64,000 nucleotides of DNA. It comes from Paracoccus yeei ATCC BAA-599. GTDB taxonomy: Bacteria; Pseudomonadota; Alphaproteobacteria; Rhodobacterales; Rhodobacteraceae. Shown here piece by piece: positions 1 to 8,352 of this stretch. Position 1 is the first letter of the stretch, and each line of letters starts with the position of its first letter. Where the stretch lies: assembly GCF_000622145.1 (NCBI RefSeq), contig NZ_JHWH01000014.1, forward strand, positions 62,001-126,000, read 5' to 3'. Under the pieces are notes generated by a model. The model ran no database searches, was not told the DNA's origin, and was given only the letters and a program-made list of their open reading frames with translations. A program made the position numbers and the translations under genes.

Positions 1-1
1 C

Positions 2-178
2 GAGACCGACATCCATGCCGAGATCGGCGACCCCGACCGGCCGCGCAAGCTGGCGCGGTCCGTGCCGATGGGCCGCCCCGGCAGCGCCGAGGAAGTGGCC
101 GAGGGGGTGGTGTGGCTGGCCTCGCCGCAGGCCGGCTATGTCACCGGCGCGATCCTGGATATCGCCGGCGGGCGCTGA
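2..178 (+). CDS. SDR family oxidoreductase, C-terminal fragment (5' end outside window)
   Basis: The window opens inside this gene; 58 codons remain before the TGA at 176-178. The visible tail has the usual end of a short-chain dehydrogenase/reductase: a PMGRPGSAEEVAEGVVWLAS stretch, then YVTGAILDIAGGR, the C-terminal part that shapes the substrate pocket and tetramer interface in classical SDRs. The nucleotide-binding Gly motif and the catalytic Tyr-Lys pair lie upstream, so substrate and cofactor cannot be judged. A 31-bp gap separates it from the next gene on the same strand. Confidence 0.85.
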   Translation, partial: ETDIHAEIGDPDRPRKLARSVPMGRPGSAEEVAEGVVWLASPQAGYVTGAILDIAGGR

Positions 179-209
179 CAAAGCCCGCCCGCGCCCCTAT
201 CTTCGCTGC

Positions 210-1349
210 ATGAGCGAACTGACCGTTTCCATCCTGCCCGCGATTTCGGGCATCGAGGCCGCCCTGTGGGATGGCTGCGGCGCCGGGACCAACCCCTTCA
301 CCACCCATCGGTTTCTGGCCGCGCTGGAGGATTCGGGCTCGGTCGGCGAGGGGACGGGCTGGCATCCCTCGCATCTGGTGGCGCGGATCGACGGCGCCGT
401 CGCGGGGGTCGCGCCCTGCTATCTCAAGACCCACAGCCAGGGCGAATACATCTTTGACCACGCCTGGGCCGAGGCTTACGCACGCGCGGGCGGGCGCTAT
501 TACCCCAAGCTGCAATGCGCGGTGCCCTTTACCCCCGTCACCGGGCCGCGCCTGATCGCCCCCGACCCGGCGGTGCAGGGTGCGCTGCTGCGCGCCTTGG
601 CCCAGGTCGCGCGGCAGTCGGGCCTGTCGGGCGCGCATGTGACCTTCTGCACCGCGGCCGAGGCGGCGCTGGCCGAGGGCGCCGGCTTCCTGAGCCGCGC
701 CAGCGAGCAGTTCCACTGGCTGAACCGGGGCTACGGCAGCTACGACGATTTCCTGGCCGAGCTGTCCTCGCGCAAGCGCAAGGCGCTGCGCAAGGAACGC
801 GAGCGCGCGCAAGGGTTCGGCGGCACCATCCGCAGCCTGACCGGCGACGCCATCCGGCCCGAGCACTGGGATGCGTTCTGGACCTTCTACCAGGACACCG
901 GCGGGCGCAAATGGGGGCGGCCCTATCTGACGCGGGATTTCTTCGACCGGCTGCACGACACCATGCGCGACGACTGCCTGCTGGTCCTGGCTGAGCGCGA
1001 CGGCATCCCCGTCGCGGGCGCGCTGAACCTGATCGGGCCGGATGCGCTTTACGGCCGCTACTGGGGCTGCACCGAGGATCACCCGTTCCTGCATTTCGAA
1101 CTGTGCTATCACCAGGCCATCGACTGGGCCATCGCGCATGGCCTGAGCCGCGTCGAGGCCGGGGCGCAGGGCGAACACAAGCTGGCGCGCGGCTATCTGC
1201 CGGTCCAGACCCATTCGCTGCACTGGGTCCGCGACCAAGGGTTTCACGACGCCATCGCCGATTTCCTGGACCGCGAGCGCCGCGCGGTCGCGCAGGAGAT
1301 GGAGTTTCTGGCGGAACTCGGCCCGTTCCGCCGGGGCGAGCCCGCCTAG
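210..1349 (+). CDS. GNAT/FemAB-like acyltransferase (DUF482-type, 'peptidogalycan biosynthesis' family)
   Basis: A 379-residue soluble protein starting MSELTVSILPAI. It resembles the DUF482/FemAB-like family of the GNAT superfamily, often annotated as putative peptidoglycan biosynthesis acyltransferases; the substrate is unknown. Family-like features are the N-terminal NPFTTHRFLAALE segment, a basic patch SSRKRKALRKERERA near the middle, and a C-terminal GCTEDHPFLHFELCYHQAID stretch. The frame is open further upstream, but that part overlaps the SDR gene in another frame, so the ATG at 210 is preferred. Its 3' end overlaps the convergent TIGR02186 gene by 4 bp. Confidence 0.8.
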   Translation: MSELTVSILPAISGIEAALWDGCGAGTNPFTTHRFLAALEDSGSVGEGTGWHPSHLVARIDGAVAGVAPCYLKTHSQGEYIFDHAWAEAYARAGGRYYPKLQCAVPFTPVTGPRLIAPDPAVQGALLRALAQVARQSGLSGAHVTFCTAAEAALAEGAGFLSRASEQFHWLNRGYGSYDDFLAELSSRKRKALRKERERAQGFGGTIRSLTGDAIRPEHWDAFWTFYQDTGGRKWGRPYLTRDFFDRLHDTMRDDCLLVLAERDGIPVAGALNLIGPDALYGRYWGCTEDHPFLHFELCYHQAIDWAIAHGLSRVEAGAQGEHKLARGYLPVQTHSLHWVRDQGFHDAIADFLDRERRAVAQEMEFLAELGPFRRGEPA

Positions 1350-2137
1350 GTCCGCCGCAACTGCCGGAACGCGGCCGAGGCGCCCCAGCCGGCAAAGACT
1401 GCGATCGCCAGCGACATGAAGCCGTAGACGAAGGGCTGGTGCAGCGCCAGGCGATAAAGCCAGCGCTCCAGCCCCACCTTGCGCACCTCGATGGGGGCGC
1501 GGAAGGTGTCGATCACCTTGCCGTCGCGCACCAGGAAGATGCGGGTGGCGTAAAAGCCCTCGATCAGGTTCGCGGGCAGGCGCACGTCGGCGCGAAACAG
1601 GGTCTGTTCCGCCAGAAGCACCGCGCCGTCGTCCAGACGATACAGATCGTTCGCCTCGCGCAGGCGGACCAGCGCCTCGGTATAGGGGACCACGTCCTCG
1701 ACCTCGGGCGCGCCGGCGAGCGCGCGGATCGCCAGCGGGACCGAGATGCGGAACCGGCTGTCCTGTTCGGGTTCGAGGATCCGGTCCAGCGGCCGGGTCG
1801 TCGCCACCACATAGAAGTTCGGGGCCGAGGCGACGCTGACCCGGCCGGTGTTCACCCAGATGCCGAAGCGGCGTTCCTTGTGGCGGACGGTGACGGCGCG
1901 GGCCGGCCCCTCGACGGTGACGATCACGTCCAGGGGCCCGGTGTCCGGGATCGGCGTCTCGCGCTTGATCGCGCCATAGATGATGATGTCCGAGCCGTCG
2001 AAGCTGGTGGTGATGTCCACGTCGTCACGCGACAGGCCCGCGACGATCCGTTCGGGGGGCGCGCGCGGCGGCTCGGGCAGGGGTTGCGCCAGGGCGGGCA
2101 AGGCCGACAGCAGCAAGAAAAGCAGCGCGCGGATCAT
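1346..2137 (-). CDS. TIGR02186-type secreted/membrane-anchored protein
   Basis: 263 residues. A signal peptide (MIRALLFLLLSALPALAQ) is followed by a beta-rich periplasmic region and one C-terminal membrane span (VYGFMSLAIAVFAGWGAS). This matches the TIGR02186 family of alphaproteobacteria, which has no known biochemical activity and is regularly found beside TauE/SafE permeases. Its ATG overlaps the TGA of the upstream tauE/safE gene by 4 bp, so the two are very likely co-transcribed and translationally coupled. An accessory role for the neighbouring exporter is inference. Confidence 0.8.
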   Translation of the reverse strand: MIRALLFLLLSALPALAQPLPEPPRAPPERIVAGLSRDDVDITTSFDGSDIIIYGAIKRETPIPDTGPLDVIVTVEGPARAVTVRHKERRFGIWVNTGRVSVASAPNFYVVATTRPLDRILEPEQDSRFRISVPLAIRALAGAPEVEDVVPYTEALVRLREANDLYRLDDGAVLLAEQTLFRADVRLPANLIEGFYATRIFLVRDGKVIDTFRAPIEVRKVGLERWLYRLALHQPFVYGFMSLAIAVFAGWGASAAFRQLRRT

Positions 2138-3057
2138 CGCAGGATCCCCGGCGTCAGGGAGTAGAGATCGTCGGGGCGCAGGAACAGATCCAGCGCCAGC
2201 TTGCCGCAGACCGCCAGCACCAGAAGCGCCAGCAGGATGCGCAGCTGTTCCGCCCGCAGCTTGGCGCCCAGCTGGGTGCCGATCTGCGCGCCGATGACGC
2301 CGCCCACGATCAGCAGGACCGCCAGCATCACGTCGACGGTGTTCGACGACACGGCGTGCATCAGGGTGGTATAGGCCGACAGGAAGGTGATCTGAAAGAG
2401 CGAGGTGCCGATCACGACCTTGGTCGGCATCCCCAGCAGATAGATCATCGCCGGCACCATGATGAAGCCGCCGCCGACCCCCATCAGCGCGCCCAGCACG
2501 CCCACGCAGGCCCCGACCAGCAGGACCGGGACCGCGCTGATGTAAAGCCCCGAGGCGCGGAACTTCATCTTCAGCGGCCAGCGATGCACCCAGCCGTGCT
2601 GGTTGCGCCGCATCGGCTGCATCGGCCCGCTTTTGCGCGCCCGGCGCAGGGCGCCCAGGCTTTCCTGCAGCATCATGGCCCCGATCAGGCCCAGGAACAC
2701 GACATAGCACAGCTGCACCACCAGATCGACCTGGCCCAGCCGTTGCAGCATGTTGAACAGGATCACCCCCAGGGACGAGCCGACCAGCCCCCCCGCCAGC
2801 AGGACCCAGCCCATGCGGAAATCGACGGTCTTGCGCTTGACATGCGCAAGCACCCCGGAAAACGAGCTGGCGACCACCTGGTTCGCCCCGGTCGCCACCG
2901 CGATGGCCGGCGGGATGCCGATGAAGAACAACAGCGGGGTGATCAGAAAGCCGCCGCCCACGCCGAACAGGCCCGACATCAGCCCCACGATGGTGCCGAG
3001 ACTGATCAGGGTGAAGGCATTCACCACCACCTCGGCAATGGGAAGATAGATCTGCAT
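2134..3057 (-). CDS. TauE/SafE family sulfite/organosulfonate exporter-like permease
   Basis: 307-residue polytopic membrane protein starting MQIYLPIAEVVV. Two homologous halves each carry the glycine-rich signature: GLFGVGGGFLITPLL near the N-terminus and LMGVGGGFIMVPAMIY in the second half. The halves are joined by a basic cytoplasmic loop with several Arg/Lys residues. The family exports sulfite, sulfoacetate or other small anions; the exact substrate cannot be read from sequence. The frame is open far upstream, but ATG 3057 gives the expected family N-terminus. It is the first gene of a two-gene operon with the TIGR02186 gene and diverges from surE. Confidence 0.88.
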   Translation of the reverse strand: MQIYLPIAEVVVNAFTLISLGTIVGLMSGLFGVGGGFLITPLLFFIGIPPAIAVATGANQVVASSFSGVLAHVKRKTVDFRMGWVLLAGGLVGSSLGVILFNMLQRLGQVDLVVQLCYVVFLGLIGAMMLQESLGALRRARKSGPMQPMRRNQHGWVHRWPLKMKFRASGLYISAVPVLLVGACVGVLGALMGVGGGFIMVPAMIYLLGMPTKVVIGTSLFQITFLSAYTTLMHAVSSNTVDVMLAVLLIVGGVIGAQIGTQLGAKLRAEQLRILLALLVLAVCGKLALDLFLRPDDLYSLTPGILR

Positions 3058-3229
3058 GTCCTGCCCGGCTTTGGCCCTGCCGCGATCCTGCCCGCTGGGC
3101 GCGCGCGCGTCAAACGCTGGTCGCGCCTTGCTGCGGGTTGTCGCAGGACTGTGGCGCGGATAAGCATGATCCTGACGCGGTTGTGATGGCGCTGTCGCCC
3201 CTGCGGGCAGGGCGCCCGGCGCGGGCACG

Positions 3230-3267
3230 GACGGCAGGCACAGACGGCGGCATAGACGGCGGGCACG
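3230..3267. repeat. Short degenerate tandem repeat ahead of surE
   Basis: Three imperfect copies of a 12-13 bp unit, GACGGCNGGCAYA-like, start at 3230, 3243 and 3255 in the divergent spacer (3058-3283) between the permease gene and surE. I see no clear sigma-70 hexamers in this spacer. Confidence 0.45.
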
Positions 3268-3283
3268 GACGAACGGGGGCTGA

Positions 3284-4075
3284 ATGCGGATCCTTATCAC
3301 CAACGACGACGGCATCAACGCCCCGGGCCTGGTCACCCTGGCCGAGATCGCGGCCGAGATCGCCGGCCCCTCGGGCGAGGTCTGGACCGTCGCGCCCGCC
3401 TTCGAGCAGTCGGGCGTCGCGCATTGCATCAGCTATGTCCATCCGACGCTGATCGCGGAGCTGGGCCCGCGCCGCTTTGCCGCCGAGGGCTCTCCGGCCG
3501 ACTGCGTGCTGGCCGCCATCGCCGATGCGATGAAGGGCAATCCGCCCGACCTGGTGCTGTCCGGGGTGAACCGGGGCAACAACTCGGGCGAGAACGTGAT
3601 GTATTCGGGCACCGTCGGCGGCGCCATGGAGGCGGCGTTGCAGGGCCTGCCCGCCATCGCCCTGTCGCAATACATGGGCAAGCGCACCGCCACCCTGGAC
3701 GACCCGTTCCAGGCCGCGCGGGTTCATGCCCCGCGCCTGATCCGGCAGCTGCTGGACCACGGCGACTGGACCTCGGACACCGATTTCCGGCTGTTCTACA
3801 ACATCAACTTCCCGGCCTGCGACGCGGCTGCGGTCAAGGGGGTGCGGGTCGCGCCGCAGGGCCGCCGCCAGGGCGTGCGCTTCGAGGTCGAGCCTTATCA
3901 CGCCCCGAACGGGCGGCGCTTCCTGTGGGTTCTGGGCGGGTCGCAGACCGCGCCCGCCACGCCCGGCAGCGACGTGGATGCCAATATGCAGGACTATATC
4001 TCGTTGACGCCGATGCGGCCGGACCTGACCTGCCATGCCAGCCTCGAGGCCCTGCGCGTCCTTGAGGAAGGCTGA
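3284..4075 (+). CDS. surE: 5'/3'-nucleotidase SurE
   Basis: 263 residues, the usual SurE length. SurE is a metal-dependent phosphatase acting on nucleoside 5'- and 3'-monophosphates and short polyphosphate. The N-terminal [15 protein letters not shown] supplies metal-binding Asp8 and Asp9, and the family signature [20 protein letters not shown] follows at about 95-115. The protein is cytosolic. The stop codon directly abuts the ATG of pcm, giving the conserved surE-pcm-lysM/M23 (nlpD-like) arrangement of Proteobacteria linked to stationary-phase repair functions. Confidence 0.96.
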   Translation: MRILITNDDGINAPGLVTLAEIAAEIAGPSGEVWTVAPAFEQSGVAHCISYVHPTLIAELGPRRFAAEGSPADCVLAAIADAMKGNPPDLVLSGVNRGNNSGENVMYSGTVGGAMEAALQGLPAIALSQYMGKRTATLDDPFQAARVHAPRLIRQLLDHGDWTSDTDFRLFYNINFPACDAAAVKGVRVAPQGRRQGVRFEVEPYHAPNGRRFLWVLGGSQTAPATPGSDVDANMQDYISLTPMRPDLTCHASLEALRVLEEG

Positions 4076-4747
4076 ATGAGCGACGAACCCGGCCCCGAGA
4101 CGGACCCCGAGCCCGAGCCCGAGCGCAAGATGCGCTTTCTGTTCGCGCTGCGCCAGCGCGGCGTGACCGAGCCGCGCGTGCTGGAGGCCATGGAGCGGAT
4201 CGACCGGGGCGCCTTCGTCCGCGGGCTGTTCCAGGACCGCGCCTATGACGACACGCCGCTGCCCATTCCCTGCGGCCAGACCATCAGCCAGCCTTCGGTC
4301 GTCGGGCTGATGACCCAGGCGCTGCAGGTCGGGCCGCGCGACAAGGTGCTGGAGATCGGGACCGGCTCGGGCTATCAGGCGGCGATCCTGTCGCTGCTGT
4401 GCCGCCGGGTCTATACGCTGGACCGCCACCGCCGCCTGGTGGCCGAGGCCGAGGCGATCTTTCGCCATTTCGGCCTGTCCAACATCACCGCGATCACGGC
4501 CGACGGCTCGCGCGGGTTGCCCGAGCAGGCGCCCTTTGATCGCATCATGGTGACCGCCGCTGCCGAGGACCCGCCCGGCCCGCTCTTGGCGCAGTTGAAG
4601 ATCGGCGGTATCATGGTCGTGCCCGTCGGGCAGTCGGACGCGGTCCAGACGCTGATCCGGGTGCGCCGTGGCGAAGCGGGCTTTGAATACGACGAATTGC
4701 GGCAGGTGCGTTTCGTGCCGCTGGTCGAGGGGTTGGGACAGACATGA
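4076..4747 (+). CDS. pcm: Protein-L-isoaspartate O-methyltransferase
   Basis: 223 residues. It methylates L-isoaspartyl residues with S-adenosylmethionine, starting repair of damaged proteins in the cytosol. The Rossmann-like SAM-binding motif [14 protein letters not shown] is at about 93-106, preceded by the family segment [20 protein letters not shown] that closes over the isoAsp substrate. The N-terminus carries an acidic proline-rich lead of about 15 residues. The ATG follows the surE stop without a gap, so translation is probably coupled. Adenosylhomocysteinase, which clears the product of this reaction, is encoded at 21.7-23.1 kb. Confidence 0.96.
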   Translation: MSDEPGPETDPEPEPERKMRFLFALRQRGVTEPRVLEAMERIDRGAFVRGLFQDRAYDDTPLPIPCGQTISQPSVVGLMTQALQVGPRDKVLEIGTGSGYQAAILSLLCRRVYTLDRHRRLVAEAEAIFRHFGLSNITAITADGSRGLPEQAPFDRIMVTAAAEDPPGPLLAQLKIGGIMVVPVGQSDAVQTLIRVRRGEAGFEYDELRQVRFVPLVEGLGQT

Positions 4748-4780
4748 CCCCCGGCCATCCATGATGAGGAACGGGCAGAG

Positions 4781-5932
4781 ATGGCGAATTTCTGGCAGGC
4801 GGCGGCGGCCGTCGCGGTGGCGGCTTTGCTGGGGGCCTGCAGCCCCGAAGGCGGGCTGAATCTGAACAACCTGGACCCCGACCTGCGCGGCTGGGGCGGC
4901 GGCGGGCTGGATACCGCGCCGGCGGCGGCAGCGGCGGCGCCCCGCCCGGCCCCCGACAGCCGCGGCATCATCACCTATCCCGGCTATCAGGTCGCCATCG
5001 CCCGGCAGGGCGACACCGTGGCGACCATCGCCGCGCGGCTTGGGCTGAACGCGGCGCAGCTGGCCAGCTACAACGCGATCGACGCCGCCGCGCCGCTGAA
5101 CGCGGGCGCGGTCGTGGCGCTGCCGGGGCGCGTCGCGCCGGGCACGGCCGTGCCCGCCCCCCCGGGCAGCGGGGCGGTGACCGATCCCTTTGCGGGCCAG
5201 GGGATGAAGCAGCCGAACATCCCGGGCGGCCCGGCCCCGGCGGCGACCCAGCCCGCAGCCAGCCAGCCGCGCCAGCATGTCGTCGTGGCCGGCGAGACGG
5301 CTTGGTCGGTGGCCCGCAAATACGGCGTTTCCGTGAACGACCTGGCGTCCTGGAACGGGCTTGCCGGCAACATGGCGCTGCGCGTTGGGCAGCGGCTGCT
5401 GATCCCGGTCGCGGGCCGCAGGCCCGACGCGCTGGCCACCGTCACCGCGCCGGGCACCGGCAGCCCGACGCCGCGCCCGCCCTCGGCCGCCGAACCGCTG
5501 CCCCGGGAAAAGACCGCGCCGGTCAACGCCGCCGTCGCCAAGCCCGCCAGCCCCGACCTGGGCAAGCAGCGCACCGCGGCTTCGGGCAGCGGCACGTTCC
5601 GCATGCCCGCGAACGGCGCGATCATCCGCCCTTATCAAAAGGGCAAGAACGACGGCATCGACATATCGGCTGCGCCCGGCAGCGCGGTGTCGGCGGCTGG
5701 CAAGGGCACGGTCGCGGCCATCACGCGCGACGTGGACCAGGTGCCGATCATCGTGGTGCGCCACGACAACAACCTGATGACCGTCTATGCCGGGCTTGAT
5801 GACGTCGCCGTCAGCAAGGGGCAAAGCGTCAGCGCGGGCACCGCCCTGGGCAAGGCCCGCAATTCGGGCGTCGTCCATTTCGAGGTCCGCAACGGTTTCG
5901 ACAGCGTGGACCCGGAGAAATACCTGAACTGA
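4781..5932 (+). CDS. LysM / degenerate M23 (LytM) lipoprotein, NlpD-like
   Basis: 383 residues. The lipobox LLGAC near residue 20 predicts lipid anchoring. Two LysM domains follow (about 66-117 and 165-210, the second running from QHVVVAGETAWSVARKYGVS), then Ala/Pro-rich linkers, then a C-terminal LytM/M23 fold from about residue 285. The zinc site is incomplete: the first ligand region reads KNDGIDISAAPG with no His, and the second is VVHFEVR with one His instead of HxH. Like E. coli NlpD, it is therefore probably a non-catalytic activator of cell-wall amidases at division. Third gene of the surE-pcm-nlpD-like block. Confidence 0.9.
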   Translation: MANFWQAAAAVAVAALLGACSPEGGLNLNNLDPDLRGWGGGGLDTAPAAAAAAPRPAPDSRGIITYPGYQVAIARQGDTVATIAARLGLNAAQLASYNAIDAAAPLNAGAVVALPGRVAPGTAVPAPPGSGAVTDPFAGQGMKQPNIPGGPAPAATQPAASQPRQHVVVAGETAWSVARKYGVSVNDLASWNGLAGNMALRVGQRLLIPVAGRRPDALATVTAPGTGSPTPRPPSAAEPLPREKTAPVNAAVAKPASPDLGKQRTAASGSGTFRMPANGAIIRPYQKGKNDGIDISAAPGSAVSAAGKGTVAAITRDVDQVPIIVVRHDNNLMTVYAGLDDVAVSKGQSVSAGTALGKARNSGVVHFEVRNGFDSVDPEKYLN

Positions 5933-6080
5933 GGGGCTGAGGCGGGCGCGGGCGTTGGGCCGTGCCTGGGGGCGCCGCTGTCTGGGTTGGGCAGGGCCGC
6001 CCTGTTTGGCGAGCGAACCCGTTTGACGTGGGGGACGACGACCGGCAGCGGTCCCGGACGGAGCGTACCGCGCGAGTTAC

Positions 6081-6102
6081 CGCCGGCTTGTTCAGGCCGG
6101 CG
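6081..6102. terminator. Hairpin between nlpD-like gene and flgI
   Basis: CGCCGGC, 8-nt loop, GCCGGCG. It lies in the 312-bp convergent spacer 5933-6244 between the nlpD-like gene and flgI. No U-tract follows on either strand, so termination is only possible, not shown. Apart from this hairpin and the CACGGC repeat I see nothing gene-like in the spacer. Confidence 0.35.
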
Positions 6103-6137
6103 AAGGGAGGCTTGGCCGGCCCGTGAGCGCCCGGCAT

Positions 6138-6165
6138 CACGGCTCACGGCCCACGGCTCACGGCT
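6138..6165. repeat. Four tandem 7-bp units CACGGCY
   Basis: Four head-to-tail copies of CACGGCT/CACGGCC occupy 6138-6165, forming two 14-bp units that differ at one base. They are in the convergent spacer downstream of flgI and of the nlpD-like gene, so a promoter role is unlikely. Confidence 0.7.
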
Positions 6166-6244
6166 CCGGATGGGCAGGGCCCTCATCCATCAGGATCTGC
6201 CCGTCAACCGCCAAACATCCTCTCGCCTGCATCCGCACAGCCCG

Positions 6245-7348
6245 CTAGCGGATCACGAGTTCCGCATGAAGCGCGCCGGCAAAGTGGATCGCCTTGAGAA
6301 TGTCGATCATGTCGCGCGGCCGGATGCCCAGCGCATTCAGCCCCGCCACGACCTCGGACAGCGAGGATTCCCCGGAGACCTCGGCAAAGCCGATTCCCGG
6401 CTCCTGGGTGATCTCGGCCTGGGTGCGCGGCACGACGACCGTATCGCCGGGCGAGAAGGGGTTGGGCTGCGATACCATCGGCGCCTCGCGGACCCGCAGC
6501 GTCAGGTTCCCTTGCGAGACGGCGACGCGGGAAATGCGCACGTCCTCTCCCATCACGATGGTGCCGGATTTCTGGTCGATCACCACGCGCGCGGCGGTTT
6601 CGGGCTCGACGGTGATATTCTCGATCTGGCCGATCAGCCGCGCCGGGTTCACGTTGCCCAGCACGTTCGAATCGATGGTGATTGTCCCGGAATCGACCAG
6701 GTTCGCCAATCCCCGGCCCAATTTCCTGTTGATCGCCGCCTCGACCCGGGCGGCGGTGGTGAAGTCTGGGTTGCGCAGCGCCAGCCGGATGTTGGTCATC
6801 TGGGAAAAGTCGAACTGCACCTCGCGCTCGATCCGCCCGCCCGAGGGGATCGTGCCGGTGGTCGGCACCCCCTGGACGACCGAGGCCGCGTCGCCGCTGG
6901 CCTCGACCCCTCCGGCCAGGACGGCGCCTTGCGCCACGGCATAGATTTCCCCGTCGGCGGCGTTCAGCGGCGTCATCACCAGCGTGCCGCCCAGCAGGCT
7001 TTTGGCGTCCCCGATGGCCGACACGCTGATGTCGATCTGCGACCCCGCCCGGGCAAAGGGCGGCAGGGTCGCCGTCACGATCACAGCCGCGACGTTCTTG
7101 GGCCGAAAGGCTTCGTCCGTCACGTTGACGCCCAGCCGCTCCAGCAGCCCGGCCATGATCTCTTCGGTAAAGGGGGTGTTGCGCAGGCTGTCGCCCGAGC
7201 CGTTCAGGCCCACGACAAGGCCATAGCCGACCAGGTCGTTTCCGCGCACCCCGTCGACATTTGAAAGATCCTTGATCCTGACGGGCGCAGCCTGGGCGGC
7301 GCCGACCCACAGCAGGATGCCCAGCAAAAGCCCGATGAACCGCATCAC
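6245..7348 (-). CDS. flgI: Flagellar P-ring protein FlgI
   Basis: 367 residues with a Sec signal peptide ending ...VGAAQAAP. FlgI forms the periplasmic P-ring bushing around the flagellar rod. Mature N-terminal VRIKDLSNVDGVRGNDLVGY and the following GLVVGLNGSGDS are the conserved family start; NPFSPGDTVVVPRTQ lies toward the C-terminus. Its start overlaps the flgL stop by 4 bp. It is the last gene of the minus-strand block motB-flgE-flgK-flgL-flgI and is not accompanied here by flgH or flgA. Confidence 0.96.
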   Translation of the reverse strand: MMRFIGLLLGILLWVGAAQAAPVRIKDLSNVDGVRGNDLVGYGLVVGLNGSGDSLRNTPFTEEIMAGLLERLGVNVTDEAFRPKNVAAVIVTATLPPFARAGSQIDISVSAIGDAKSLLGGTLVMTPLNAADGEIYAVAQGAVLAGGVEASGDAASVVQGVPTTGTIPSGGRIEREVQFDFSQMTNIRLALRNPDFTTAARVEAAINRKLGRGLANLVDSGTITIDSNVLGNVNPARLIGQIENITVEPETAARVVIDQKSGTIVMGEDVRISRVAVSQGNLTLRVREAPMVSQPNPFSPGDTVVVPRTQAEITQEPGIGFAEVSGESSLSEVVAGLNALGIRPRDMIDILKAIHFAGALHAELVIR

Positions 7349-8352
7349 AGGTAACTCATCAGGCTAAGCTTGGAGAGGCGCGAGGTGACGGTGTAAAGCG
7401 TCTCGAGATTGGCCTCGACCTCTTTCAGGGCGGTGGCGGCTTCGTAGGGGTCGACCAGGACCAGAGTGTTGCGTGCCGTGGACAGGGCCGAGGATTCCGC
7501 GCTGTTCGCGGTCCTCAGCTTGGCCGCGTGTTCCTCCTGCACGCCCAGGGTCGCGGCCGCCGAGATCAAGCCGCCTTCGGCCGTGGTCATCCGCTTGCCG
7601 GCGGCTTCGGTCAGGGCCCGCGCCGTCTGGCTGTCAAGCCCGTCCTGTTCGGCCAGATAGGCCATGACGGCAAAGCCCTTCAGGGCCGCACGGATTTCCG
7701 CTGAACCCGCGGTCACGTCGCTGCGCAGGGTCTTTTGCGCATCGACTGCGACCAGGGTGGCTCCCGTGTCGCCCTGGAAGGCGGCGTCGAGGTAGCCGCC
7801 ATCCCCCGCCGCCCCGTCGAAATAGGCGTCGATCCGGGCCAGGATGGTATCGGCTGCCGTTGCCCCACCGACTGCGGCCGTGATCTGGCCCATCATCGTG
7901 TCGTAACCGACGACGGCGGGACGGTCCGTGCGGGTGCCCGAAAACACCTGGCGCCCGCCGACGCTGGTGTTCAGCGCGCCGATCACGGACCGCAACTGCT
8001 CGGGCGCCTTGTCGATCTGAAGCCGGAGCGCCGCATCCGAGGAAACCAGCGCCTCGGACATCAGGGTCACGCCATCGGCCGCCTGGCTTCGGATGCTTTC
8101 CAGCGCGGACTGCATTCCCGTCAGCCGGGTCTCGGCCTGGGTGATGTTGGTGGCATAGGTCGCAAGCTGGGATATCCGCGCCTCGATCTGGGTGATGGCC
8201 TGCAGGTCGCCATTCAGCGCCCGAGGGAGGTCGGCCTTGACCCCGGTGGTGTTCTCCTCGGTCAGGGTGGCGAGCTTGGCCTTCAGCGAGGATTGCGAAA
8301 CCCGAAGCTGATAGGACCGCGCGAGGTCGCTTATGGAATTGAAACCGGTCAT
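7345..8352 (-). CDS. flgL: Flagellar hook-filament junction protein FlgL
   Basis: 335 residues with a flagellin-like architecture: N-terminal coiled-coil with SSLKAKLATLTEENTTGVKA, a central QVFSGTRTDRPAV stretch typical of FlgL, and a C-terminal helical region ending SRLSKLSLMSYL. FlgL caps the junction between the hook-associated protein FlgK and the filament, and is exported by the flagellar type III system without a cleaved signal. It overlaps flgK upstream and flgI downstream by 4 bp each, indicating one transcript. Confidence 0.92.
   Translation of the reverse strand: MTGFNSISDLARSYQLRVSQSSLKAKLATLTEENTTGVKADLPRALNGDLQAITQIEARISQLATYATNITQAETRLTGMQSALESIRSQAADGVTLMSEALVSSDAALRLQIDKAPEQLRSVIGALNTSVGGRQVFSGTRTDRPAVVGYDTMMGQITAAVGGATAADTILARIDAYFDGAAGDGGYLDAAFQGDTGATLVAVDAQKTLRSDVTAGSAEIRAALKGFAVMAYLAEQDGLDSQTARALTEAAGKRMTTAEGGLISAAATLGVQEEHAAKLRTANSAESSALSTARNTLVLVDPYEAATALKEVEANLETLYTVTSRLSKLSLMSYL

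Noticed and set aside
3110-5878. 922-codon minus-strand open frame over surE-pcm-nlpD-like
   Set aside because: Antisense to three well-supported genes; no family features.
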